Shown piece after piece: positions 22,160 to 32,877 of a stretch of DNA of 64,000 nt. Both the position numbers and the translations under genes were made by a program. The stretch's first letter is position 1, and each line of letters begins with the position of its first letter. This DNA comes from Stomoxys calcitrans (Eukaryota; Arthropoda; Insecta; Diptera; Muscidae). The notes beneath the pieces are model-generated. The model had not been told where the DNA came from. It saw only the letters and a list, made by a program, of their open reading frames with translations, and ran no database searches. Location: the NCBI RefSeq assembly GCF_963082655.1, contig NC_081552.1:2604001-2668000 (forward strand), in the 5' to 3' direction.

Positions 22160-22590
22160 TAGTCTGCTGATGCTAAATTGAAAATTTTAAACTTTTGAAT
22201 GAATCCCTACAAAATTTTTAAACTTCTAAACAACAATTGGGGCATTTGCTTTATTGCAATAAAAAAAAATGACAATTTTTTGTTTAAAAGCATAAGCATA
22301 TTTGCAGGAGTTATTTTGTTTGCTGTGTTTTAAATTCGTTAAAAAATTAGCAAATTGTAGAAAATTGAAAAAAAATTATGTTACACATAACATTGAAAGA
22401 TGAAATAGAATAAAAATTTTTTTTAAATATTTATAAAATCTTTGAGATTTGTATAACTTTTTATCAGAAAGAAGTTAGTTAGTTAGTTAGTTAGAAGTTA
22501 GAAGAAGTTTGCTGTTTTAGCAAAGAATTACTGCCATCCCATTTTCAGCAGACTTTCTGCTGCTACAGCAAACATTTTTGCTGTTTTTAA
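22160..22590. repeat. CAGCAGA-rich dispersed repeat (family G), copy 1
   Basis: It shares an ordered set of phrases with 56805-57140: TTAGTCTGCTGAT, AAATTTTTAAACTTCTAAAC, a long AT-rich centre, TTTGCTGTTTTAGCA, ACTGCCATCCCATTTTCAGC and AGACTTTCTGCTG. Class unknown. Short CAGCAAA/TTTGCTG words at the right give partial self-complementarity. A (TTAG)5 run lies at about 22474-22494. Confidence 0.55.
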
Positions 22591-23576
22591 TAATTGGTAA
22601 ACAATTTCGTGCAATATGGAAGATGTAAAACGTGTTACAAATCATACCGTATTGTTTTTTTATTAATTAACGGTATTTCTTCACTATCAATGCCATTGAT
22701 TCAGTACGGTATCAATTTTTCTTTCGATGCATTTGGCTTCTTGAGCCTCTGGAGGGCACATTTTTGTAGGATTTGATTGCCATTTTGTTCGATTAACATC
22801 TAAAGCAAATATGGTCCCATAACCTTCTATACACAGGAAAAAAAGTTGGATGAAAATTTTAGATTTTTCCATATACGTAGGATTTTAGCAATGAAAACAA
22901 GCCAAACAACCAAAACTTGAATATAAAATTGCTATCTTTAAACTTAATATCCTATTTTCTAACGGCCAGGACCATTCGTTTTAAATTTTGATTCTTACTT
23001 TACTTCACCAGTCATCCGTGAAATTATTTTATTTTAAAAAATTCTTTTTTCAAGTTTAGCATCTTAAGCTCAAAAAGCTAAACTTTTCAAGACGCTTCAA
23101 TTTGTAAGGTTATTTGGCTATTTTCTCCTAAAGTAAATTTCCTTTTTATGCTTTTTTGACCTTCATTTAAAATTTTTGACGCAAAGTTAACAATCTATTA
23201 ACCCACCATTTAAAATATAAAATCCTGAATATCAAGGAAAGTGTATTTCACCAAAGGAAATAATTCCTTAAAAACAGGGAAAAATTATCATCTTTAAATT
23301 GAAATTGCTTATCTTTGGCTCAAATCTATAAAATTGAGAACAATTTTTTGTAGTGTACAAAGCAGTCTCTCGATCTCTTGAGCATCAACAAAAAACATTC
23401 CTTACTCATATATATAAAAAAAATAAGCAATGGGATCTCTTATCATGACCTCCAATTGTCCTTTTAAGTGTCTACCCATAGAAAGGAACTTTGCAAGGAA
23501 CTTCACAAATCCGGTCCATGGTGAAAGCTGATAAGATTCGGCCCAGACGAGCATAACACGTTTTTACTTATTTGAG
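22591..23576. other. Noncoding, with decayed HINE-B pieces
   Basis: At 22733-22830 a CTR-like piece reads GGCTTCTTGAGCCTCTGGAG. At about 23500-23575 a decayed plus-oriented 3' end reads GGTCCATGGTGAAAGC, GATTCGGCCCAGACGAGC, AACACGTTTTTACTTA, with its hairpin broken. Otherwise AT-rich and featureless. Confidence 0.5.
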
Positions 23577-24018
23577 TTGAAAATACCTTATCCGCTTATA
23601 AGCGGAAATATGTTATGTGATAAATATCTTAATGTGAACGCTCTCGAACTATGTGTACGAATGGTTATTTAGAAGGACTAACTCAGGTATATTTATCACA
23701 TGAAAAAAAAAAAACGCAAGTTAATTTTTGGTGTTAAACACTTCAGCTCTTATTTTATAAAAAGAGTCTCACTATAATATTTTTTTGAAATTTTGACACT
23801 TCATACACGTGATTATAAGAAATTAATTTGAGGGGAAATGTGAAAGTGATACTCGAAACACTGCCCACTGCCTTGCTCTCGTTTATAGGAAAAATGCCAA
23901 ATTTGAAGTGTACCTCATGACAGGTCCTGCTTTCATTCGAATATACGATAAGGCATTGAAGCACAAGTAACAATTTTTGTTAAAGCTGGAAAATTTTCGA
24001 AGACTTCAAGGTGTTTCT
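23577..24018. other. Downstream flank of bestrophin with palindromes
   Basis: It contains the 16-bp perfect palindrome TCCGCTTATAAGCGGA (23591-23606) and a 13-bp inverted repeat ATGTGATAAATAT (about 23616) / ATATTTATCACAT (about 23689). There is no gene. Confidence 0.55.
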
Positions 24019-24024
24019 TTTATT
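24019..24024 (-). promoter_or_regulatory. Candidate poly(A) signal of the bestrophin gene
   Basis: AATAAA on the minus strand, about 77 nt past the stop codon. This is the nearest canonical hexamer I see. Use of the site is inferred from position only. Confidence 0.45.
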
Positions 24025-24100
24025 ATTGTTTCGTTTCAAAATACAAAAAATTTGAAAACAAATTTCAAATATTATTCTATGAAATTTGAACATCGCCAAT

Positions 24101-25905
24101 TTAAACATTCTTCTTGCTATCCTCTTGTGGTGTTTTAAATTCTTGCGATGATTCTGATGTTTCTTCTGATACCGAGATTTGAGAATTATTTTCAGCTGCC
24201 AATTCTTCTGTAGTTGTTGACATGGCTATTAGGTAATTCTGTCTTTGAAGTCTTTCATGGGTTCTCTGGGCCCTCAGTTGTTCGAAGACGTTCTGATCTG
24301 CACTGAGACTTGGTGCAATCTGGTCTATTTTCGTTGTCTTCAACATTTCTTTGCTCTCAACGGAATTGCTAGGTATCGCAGTCGATGATTGCTTATCGGG
24401 TTCGAAAATCACAAGCATGCTTGCACTAACTTCTTCATGATTATCCATAAGATTAGCAACAGGCATTTCAGGTTGACTACCGCGTTTACAAAAAAGATGT
24501 GAGAAAGATTCCTAGTGGCGGAGAAATGAATGATGAATTAGTTGTTTTAGATAAATGGCTTGGTTCTTACCACTAAAGGGATCTTAAAAAACGATCTCTC
24601 ATTTTCTGGCACTCGTACCTCCATTTGTGCGGTTGAATGTGGTGGTGGATCATAACTGGGGAATTGGAAAATGTTACTCGCTTGAGTCGGATGCAGGCCC
24701 TTCCAAAAGTGATCTTTTAGAAGTTCGGGATGTTCGTTGTGCATTTCATCCACTATCAGATACGAAACCTGAATGCTTCTATCGATTAACCAATTCAACT
24801 GCAAAGAAAGACCATAACTATAGAAATGCTAAAGGCCTTTATATTATCCAATATAATACCTCAAAGTCGTCATCATCCTCACCAAAAGGACATATAAGGG
24901 ATTCAGCCACCTTAACCCAGCCCATAAAGAACATAAATTCCAGTAGCGTAAATATGGGAAAGAAGTCCACAATATTTGTTATAGCATCTGGATCCGTAAA
25001 CCCTGTCCACTGGCGTCCAAATACCGATGCCAAAAAGAATGTGTAGACCGCAATGGTTATTAGCTGAGTGTAGACCAATGGAATACTAATGCTGTCGTAG
25101 AAGGTCAACACCATACATTTTCCCCGAAAGCTATTCAAAGAGTCTATAAGAGTTTTCAATGATGAATCATCACGGATACGACCTTCTTTGCGAGCCCTGG
25201 TAACTATAGCCGCTGCCCATACTATGGGCATCCAATGTTTCGCATGCTTGGCAAACTTTTCATTCATTGCTTTTAGAATATCTTTCTCGTTCTCCATTAG
25301 CAAACCCACCTCGACCATTTGATCATATGTGGGAAAGCGTTTCTTCACTCGTGGCGAAATTCTGGTGAATACCATGGCAAGGCTAAGGCATACATAACGC
25401 ATGATTGTGCGACGCATTTTGCGGCCATTTTCATCTTGGCCCTTGATCAGAGAGGAAACATATACGGCAGTGCTGTCAGGCCAAGGCAAAGTGAGATACT
25501 GCTCCCACCAGCGCTTCACCACTACGGAAACATAAAAGCCCAAGAGGAACATTAGCGGTATCAGAGAGGTGCTGCTATTGCAATATTTAACCAGCATTTC
25601 AAAGAACCTGAAAAGAATATCATCATCAATCGAGCTGAAACTTTGAAACTTTTAAAGTGGATTTACTCTTTTTGAGATTCGTTCAAATAGAATCGATAGG
25701 TCAAACTCAAGGCATAATAAAAGGTCAGATATATCAACAGATCCAGCCAAATAAGTTTGTAAATGCTGGCGCGCCATCTAAAAGCAGAGGAAAAATTGCA
25801 TACCTTCTACAATTTGCTTCCTATAATTCCTTACCTGAGTAGAAGCTTGGGAAAACAACCAAAACCCCTGCACTGGGCCACTTCAGCTGTATAGGAAACT
25901 GTCAT
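24101..25905 (-). CDS. Bestrophin-family calcium-activated chloride channel, five exons
   Basis: Exons (minus strand): 25905-25835, 25777-25667, 25607-24860, 24798-24571 and 24511-24101. All introns are GT-AG and 57-61 nt long. The joined frame is 1569 nt, or 522 residues plus stop. The start is fixed by MTVSYTAEVAQCRGFGCF, the usual bestrophin N terminus, with GAAA before the ATG. Visible landmarks are a first membrane helix at about 32-53; the neck residues I77, F81 and F85 in IPLMFLLGF; R93-W94-W95; and the acidic calcium clasp GEDDDDFE at 303-310, followed by SYLIVDEMH in exon 4. Bestrophins form pentameric anion channels in the plasma or internal membranes. Position 300 is Cys (SLICPFGEDD) where Asn is usual. 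The tail, residues 387-522, is polar and low in complexity. Which insect paralogue this is cannot be settled by eye. It has no coding neighbour, and repeats lie on both sides. Confidence 0.95.
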
Positions 25906-26417
25906 TTTCCCTATTTCTAGTTAGACTTTTGCTTTGCAGGCAAAAAAGCCTGAATTTTTTTTTCTGACAGCCAGTAAATTTTGCTACAATCTCCAGGCCT
26001 GTTATGGTAGGCAAATGAAGTGAGTGCAGGGTTGCAAGTGCTGTGCAATTAAATTTGCAACAACTTTAAATTGAATATGCAGAGTGTTGATGCGGCAAAC
26101 TTTAGAACTGGAAATTGTTGTTGCTGCTGTTATTGTTTGTAATTATTTAAATTGCATCAGTTGTAGTGCCATGTTGACTTCCGCATATTATGTAGACAAG
26201 TAAACCGCACAGCACAACACACATATCCTCAGACAAAACACACAGGTGTAACACATTATGCGGCTTTCTCTCCTCAAGACATCTGTTTACCTTTATCAGG
26301 GTTGCCGTTGTTTCAGAGATTTCTAAACTCTGTGGAAGTTTTTTTTTTTTGTTTTTGAAAGAAATTGGTTGGGCCAATTTCAAAGTTGTATAAATTTGAC
26401 GCAGGGGAATCCATACT
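25906..26417. other. Upstream flank of bestrophin (possible 5' UTR/promoter)
   Basis: No HINE or C sequence for about 500 bp upstream of the ATG. I cannot place a TATA box, initiator or 5' UTR intron with confidence. The short minus-strand frame at 26147-26383 is not recognisable. Confidence 0.45.
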
Positions 26418-26990
26418 TTTTGTACCCACCACAGAAGAAGGGGGTCATTCCATTTTTAATAAATCGATATACCCATTTGAATCCCTATAATGGTTGTATA
26501 TATTATTGATCGCCTTAAATTCTAAGATGATCTAGCCGTATTCGTCTGTCTATCGGTCAGTATTTTGAAATCACGCAAGACATTTTCAAAATAAATATAT
26601 TGAGCTTTTTGTTCGAAGACATCGGACACTATAACTTGATAGAGGCCCCATATAGACCGATCTCCTAAAAGACGTATTTTTGATATGCTTGCAATGCAAT
26701 TTGGCTCAGTGGGTTGTATTAGGCCCCGAGACAACCGTGTCGAGTATGGTTCACCACAGACCATATTTGAACATAGCTGGAGCTAAATCTAAATCCCCAC
26801 CGATTTTGACCCAGAATAAGTCATGAAAGAAATCATTCAAATCAGACTAGCATATGTATGTATATATGAAAGCTATATTCAAATCTTAACGGATTTTTTC
26901 AATTTCAAAAGGCTTCGGCTCTAGTCTCAAACTTGAAGATGATCGGATGAAAATAGCTATACTTTGTGCACAAATCGTTATGGAAAGACA
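26418..26990 (+). mobile_element. Decayed HINE-A-like element
   Basis: TTTTGTACCCACCACAGAAG, AATCCCTATAATGGTTGTAT (a mutated core), TCGTCTGTCTATCGGTC and CTR-like pieces (CCCCATATAGACCGATCTCC) are recognisable. No intact 3' hairpin. It is much more diverged than the other copies, so probably old. Confidence 0.6.
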
Positions 26991-27609
26991 GACGGCCCTT
27001 ATACTTTTCAATGGGAGTCTTTTAGAAAAAAGGAAAATTTTCATCGTTGGTTATCCTAATGCTGGCGACATTTGCCATATAAAAACTTTTCTTTTTTGAT
27101 TTGTGATAAGTTTGCCCCAGTTCCTTGATGGAATGTTCATAGGCAAATTTGCAATTTGCAGTCTCAACAACCAAAATTCTTAAAAGTTTTACTACAAACG
27201 AACTGATTTTCACATCAAATTATATTATACAGTTATGCTATAAATAATACTTCCCTAATAAAACGTTTTATTTTTTTGAGAGCAGCAAATCGAAATATGT
27301 GTCAAATATGGATAATATTTGAATTTAGCTGTTATAAAGACCGATCCATTGAATCAATTAAGAGGGAATTTTGAAGGAGAGATTTGTTTAGCATCGCCAC
27401 ACTTACTTCTCGAGTATGGTCCAGTAGTGAAATTCTGTAAAGTATTTAATTCGTTTAGTTAAAAGCGATAAAAGAAGAGTTAACGAATTTGTTATTCAGT
27501 AACTACTTAAACGACAATCGACATTGATAATTAAAATCAGCTGTTTTCGCTAAGGAATAGAAAATCGTCAACTAAACGACGGACAATTATTTGGTACTTT
27601 GAGGACGAG
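26991..27609. other. Noncoding, with a SINE 3' body fragment at 27040-27165
   Basis: TAATGCTGGCGACATTTG, GTGATAAGTTTGCCCCAG and TTCCTTGATGGAATGTTCAT match the 3' part of the SINE at 8081-8392, without box A or box B. The remainder has no gene. Confidence 0.55.
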
Positions 27610-28150
27610 AAATAAAAAGCGTGCAAGTTCGGCCGGGCCGAATCTTGGGAACATACCACCATGGATTCTGCTAAAATATGGCAGCTATATCTAGTTATAG
27701 ACCGAACTGGACCGTACTTGGCGCAATTGTTGAGAGTCATAACATAACACTATATGCAAAATTTCAGCCAAATCGAATTGTGGCTTCCATCGGCTCAAGA
27801 AGTCAAATCGGGAGATCGGTTTGTATGGAACCTATATCAGGTGCTTGACTGAATGGTCACGTACTTGACACAGTTGTTGGAAGTAATAGGGAAATCGGTT
27901 TATATGGGAGCTACATCTGAACCGATATGGCCCATTTACAACCCCCAAAGACCTACATCAATATAAAGTATCTGTGCAAAATTACAATTGGCTAGCTGTA
28001 TTTCGACAGACGGGCGGCCGGACGGACGGATGCCATGGCTAGTTCGAATCAGAATCTCTAGACGATCAAGAATATATATGCTTTATGGGATCCTAGATCA
28101 ATATTTTGAGGTGTTAGTATATCCCCATCCTTTGGGGGTGGGTATAAAAA
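27610..28150 (-). mobile_element. HINE-B', minus orientation
   Basis: AAAAAGCGTGC, hairpin GTTCGGCCGGGCCGAA and CCATGGATTCTGCTAAAATA open it. Two to three shortened CTR units, GACAGACGGGCGGCCGGACG and GATCAAGAATATATATGCTT follow. It closes with CCTTTGGGGGTGGGTATAAAA. Confidence 0.82.
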
Positions 28151-28338
28151 TCGTTAATTACAGTACACATACTTTTACACATTTGTATACGCGAACAAGA
28201 ACAGACGCCCATGGGTTTGGAAATATTATGCGGACTAGCACATGTGCCCAACACGGCTTTTTTCTTTTTTTCTGAAATCATTTCAGATAACTCAGCACAA
28301 TCAGTTAATAAGCCCAATAGCGTGCTTTTCGTAATATA

Positions 28339-29264
28339 AAACAAGTAAAAAGGCGTTAAATTCGGCAGGGCCGAACTTTGGATACCCACCACCTCGGGTA
28401 TATATGTAAACCACCTTTCATCAAAATCCGGTGAAAATTGCATACCTTATGTACCATAGCAGTTATATGGAAATATGTTCCGATTTGGACCAAATACTAA
28501 TAGGTATATCCATATCTAGCTATATCTGAAAATAAAAATGAACCGATCTAAACCATATACGACATGGTGGGTAAATATGCCCGATTGAGGGGTGTTTTGG
28601 GGATTGGGGTGGTCGCCCAAACACTAAGCCCGGAAAATATATGGGAAACGTACTCTATTCTCATATATCTATATAACATTTATTTGAACCCCATATTGCC
28701 ATTACCCTCAAAATTGGATATCAAATTCGTTTTCTAATTTCATTTAAAATCCTTATTGCAAAAGTCAGCAAATATGTCCGGTTTGGGGTATTGACCCTAA
28801 AAACTATAAATATTTAGTTCCACTATCTTTAAGACCCAAATTGTCTTGGTGAGCAAATACGTCCTATTTGGGGGTTGTTATGGTGGTGGGACGTCTTCTA
28901 GACAGTTGGTCCCTAATGTTGATATCAGATAGGTGGTCTACTCTCACATACCTTTAATTTGAGTCCCATATTTCCATAGTTGACCGGCTTAGAGGGTGTT
29001 TTGGGGGATGGGCGGCCACTCAGTGAGTTGGTCTGAAAATATATATCGGATTCGTGTTCCCCTTTAAAAACCCTCTTATTTGAGCCTCATATTTCAGTAG
29101 TCAGCAAATACTTACTATTTGGGTGGTGTTGTGGGGGTGGGGTGGCCCCATAGACACTTAGAATTTTACGACGATCCGAAATATATATACTTTGTAGGGT
29201 CGGAAATTGATATTTCGATGTGTTGCAATCGGAATGACTATCCGCCTGGTGGTGGGTATAAAAA
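28339..29264 (-). mobile_element. HINE-A shell with a C-family array replacing the CTR
   Basis: At the left is a minus HINE-A 3' end (AACAAGTAAAAAGGCG, hairpin with one mismatch, CCCACCACCTCGGG) reaching CCATATACGACATGG at about 28566. C-family units in minus orientation (GGGTAAATATGCCCGATTGA, GGTGGTGGGACGTC and others) fill about 28567-29157. From about 29158 the HINE-A 5' region resumes (TTACGACGATCCGAAATATA, GTAGGGTCGGAAATTGATAT, GGTGGTGGGTATAAAAATC). Both HINE termini are kept while the centre belongs to another family. Confidence 0.8.
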
Positions 29265-30305
29265 TCAATTTGTGTTTATTTGTTTGTTTGTTTGTTCCGT
29301 GTAGACTCAAAATGGTTGAACCGGTTACTTTGAAATTTTCAAAGATTGTATAGGTTGGTCTGGAAAGAAACGTAGGTTATATAATATTTTGATTCTGGGA
29401 GGGGGGCGGACTCTCCCCCTTGCCCAAAAGTACTGTCCAAAATTAAAAGTGGACCGAGCGGGACAATATGGCAAATGGGATTCAAATGATAGGTATTCAA
29501 GAATAGAGTAGAGTAACTGGGGGCTGCCCCAGCCCCAAAATCCCTTAAAATAGTTTTATTTGACGATCATGTCAACCCCAAAACTCCTCTAAACAGATGT
29601 ATTCGAAGTTCATGTCAATATGGGACTCAAATGAAAAGTATTCGGCAGTTAATTACAAATTGGCTTAAAAAATTAGGTCCAAGTAAGTTCGCCCCACCCC
29701 CAAATACCGCCAAATGGGCATATTAGCCGATTACGAATAAGACATTAAAATTTGCGTTCAAGTCTAGGTGGCGTCAAATAGGCAAATTGACCCATTATAA
29801 AAATATAGGACTCAAATGAAAAATATTTGAAAGTATTAATCGATTTTGATATCTAATTTTGGAGCCAAGTGGGCTACGCCCTGAAGCAAATTCAAAGAAC
29901 AAATTTGATATCTACTTACAGGGCAAAGTGCCGGTTTCCTTCTCAGCCCCAAACACCCTCAAACGGTTCATATTTACCGATGGTTATATTTACCATGGCT
30001 ATATGGGCTGAAATTAAAGGGATTTGAGACTGTAGCACGAATATGGTATCCATATTTGAGTCAAAACGTCTGAGGTGCCATCCCTCAACTAAAAAGCTCT
30101 TCTCATTACCATAATTGTTAAAAACACCAGATCTCGTAGATAAGTAATGCGATTCGTTCGAAAATTTTTTGCACTCATACAGTCACCAAAAACAAAACAT
30201 ATTTTCTATTTTTAGGGTCAAGTGCCTCGGGAGCCGCCCAAAATCCGCCAAATGGATATATAGACCAATCACGACAATCCAGAGCTCTAACGAAAGGTTC
30301 TTAAC
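29258..30305 (-). mobile_element. C-family repeat with 3' end, minus orientation
   Basis: It starts at the family 3' end (TAAAAATCAATTTGTGTTTA, a TTTG run, then AACCGGTTACTTTGAAATTT) and continues through decayed units to about 30305. The first bases coincide with the last bases of the HINE-A shell, so the junction is a microhomology. The 5' end is missing. Confidence 0.65.
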
Positions 30306-30308
30306 AGA

Positions 30309-31258
30309 AAACAAGTAAAAGCATGCTAAGTTCGGCGATGGCGAATCTTATATACCCTCGACCATAGATCGCATTTGTCGAACTGTTTTCCCGATATCTC
30401 TTTTTATGCAAAACAAAGGATAAAAAAAAATTGCAATAATATTGGAGCTATATCAACTTATGGTCCGATAAATACCATCATTGTGTATAATTTCAGCCAA
30501 TTCGAGAAAGAATAGCGTCCTTTAGGGACTCAAAAAGTAAAATAGAGAGATCGGTTTATATGGGAGCTGTATCAGGCTATTGACCGATTCAGACCATATT
30601 TGACACGTATGTTGAAAAAAAGCCGTTGTACAAAATTTCACACAATTCGAAAATTAATTACGCCCTCTGGAGGATCAAGAAGTCAAGACCCCAGATCGGT
30701 TTATATCGCAACTATATCAGGTTATTTACCGATTTCAACCATACATAGTTGTTGGAAGTCATAACAAACAACTCATGCAAAATTTCAGTCAAATCGCATA
30801 AGAAGTGGCTCAAGAAGTCAAGATCCAAGTTCGGTTTATATGGCAGCTTTATAATGTTATGAACCGATTTAAACCATACTTAGCGTTGTTGTTGGAAGTC
30901 ATAACAGAACTCGTCGTACTAAATTTCAGCCAAATCGGATAGGAATTGCGCCCACTAGACGCTCAAGAAGCCAAGACCCCAAATAGGTCTATATCTGGTT
31001 ATGGACCGATTTCAACCATATTTGTCACAGTTGTTAGAAGTCCTAACAAAACACATTATGCGAAATTTTAGCCAAATCGGATAAGAATTGTGCCCTCTAG
31101 TTGCTCAAGAAGTCAAGATCCAAGATCGGTTTATATGGCAGCTATATCAAAACGTGGACCGATACACCCCAATTACAATCCCAACCGACCTACACTAATA
31201 AGAAGTATTAGTGCACAATTTCAAGCGGTTAGCTTTACTCCTTTGAAAGTTTGCGTGC
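30309..31258 (-). mobile_element. HINE-B, minus orientation, 5' truncated
   Basis: AACAAGTAAAAGCATGC and a damaged hairpin (TTCGGCGATGGCGAA) at the 3' end, then CCCTCGACCATAGATCGC and CTR units. It reaches AAAGTTTGCGTGCTTT, the base just before where CGACAGAC repeats normally begin, and stops. Confidence 0.8.
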
Positions 31259-31372
31259 TTTTATATAATAGGGAGGTATTTTGGGGTGGGGCGGCTCCCC
31301 AACCGCACACCTCTTTAATTGCATATCTTATTCGTTTTTGTACCCTCCACCATAGGATGGGGGTATACTAAC
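31259..31372. mobile_element. Junction zone: C-like patch then HINE-B 5' tip
   Basis: GGAGGTATTTTGGGGTGGGG and CGGCTCCCCAACCGCACACC look like one fragment of a C unit. At 31338-31372 a plus-oriented HINE-B start (TTTTTGTACCCTCCACCATAGG, ATGGGGGTATACTA) follows. Confidence 0.5.
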
Positions 31373-31700
31373 ACTGAAAAAACAAAATTCAGTTATATGA
31401 AGCGCAATAAATGCATTTATAAAGCCTTAGATATAAATATATCTTAGGCCATATATAACTTTATCCAAGGCCAGATATAATTATATATACCATATCTCCT
31501 TGGATATAATCAAATATAGCAGAAATAATTATATCTGGTCCCATATCCAATTATATCTACCACCAGATATAGTTATACATAGCATCAGATATAATTATAT
31601 ATAATGGGATATTGCAAATCCATTTGGATCTAATTAGATCCAACTTTATTTTATCCCAGATTTATTTGGATCTGACCATATGACTTTTTTTACTCGGGTT
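31373..31700. repeat. AT-rich region of recurring palindromic TATATCTGG words
   Basis: AGATATAATTATAT-like blocks, often preceded by CC or followed by GG, recur at least six times in both orientations. GGATCTAATTAGATCC is a perfect 16-bp palindrome. It may be an AT-rich MITE with degraded ends (ACTGAAAAAAC at the left, TTTTTTTACTCGGG at the right), but no clear terminal repeat or target duplication is visible. Confidence 0.5.
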
Positions 31701-32877
31701 TGTTGAATTTTACATTTTTTTATAATTTGTTTTGGGTGGCTACCCTAGTTCGTACTCACCTCCTTCTCTTCTTTAACTCTCTGCTGCTGGTACAATCCTT
31801 CCTCTATCCGGTCAGGATGTTTGTCTGGAATACAACACATGTGGAAGAAACAAAAAAACAACGAACAATGAAAACAAAGCAAAAGTCAAAAGGAAGGTAT
31901 TTTGTTATATTGCCGCTACGAAAGCCACAACAAAATTAATTTGGTTTTTCTTGCCATGCATACCCGCACCATGAGCCATGAACAAATCTTGGTACAATTG
32001 TCTGTCTGTCCATTTGGCAGAGTGAAGAAAGCATGAAAGATCCGTAAATACAATTTACTCCACTACATCCGACCACGTGCCTTAGCCACAAGTATGCAAG
32101 TGCTGCCGAGACGAGTATGTGGTGAGACCGGAACAAAAGGAGTGGCAAAGATTTGTTTTCCACATACGCATTCGAAACGCAAGGCTCACCTTTGAGCAAA
32201 AACGGAGGGTTCCTTGGGGAAGCTATCGCCTAAAGTCTCTCTCCCCACCAACATTGTGAAAACTAAAAACATGGAAAAAATTTTAAGTAATTACACAGTG
32301 GCAAATAATTACAGCAATTTTTAGTCAAGGGTGTTGGTTGGTGTACTCTTTTGTGAACTAGTCGTCTTCTCAGCTCAAATGGCTTTCTCACTCCCAATTC
32401 ATTTTAAATTATTCCTTGCAACATAGACTAGGAGCCAGCTCTTCTTAGTACTTATTGTAGTAGGAAAGACTTGTGGTTTTTCATACATAATAAGGATTTA
32501 TTTGCATTTCCTGTTTAAGGATTTCTCTAGACAATGTGATAGTGATGTATGCATGTACGTAATATGTACATAGATTACTCATGCCTAAAGTTAATTGACA
32601 AAAACCGCAATCGAAGAGTGAGTAATTGAGATTTTGTATTAACAGAATACATAATATATCCTAAAATGAAATTGACACTCATGTCTCGATACAAAATATC
32701 CATTTCCACGAGGGTTAATCGTAAAGGATATAGCTTTCTGTCTAAGCAAAAGACAACGCAATATAACGTAAACAATTTTCAGCTGTAAACAAAAATTTGG
32801 TTTTACAGAATTAGTAGAAATTTGTGAAAATTGTATTTTCTAAGTTCCCACAATTGAATCTTCATTGTTTATCTATA
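31701..32877. other. Noncoding, no gene recognised
   Basis: 1.18 kb without a recognisable product. The open frames are under 90 codons and unlinked. Confidence 0.45.

Noticed and set aside
24627..25555. Plus-strand frames across the bestrophin gene
   Set aside because: Shadows of the minus-strand coding exons.
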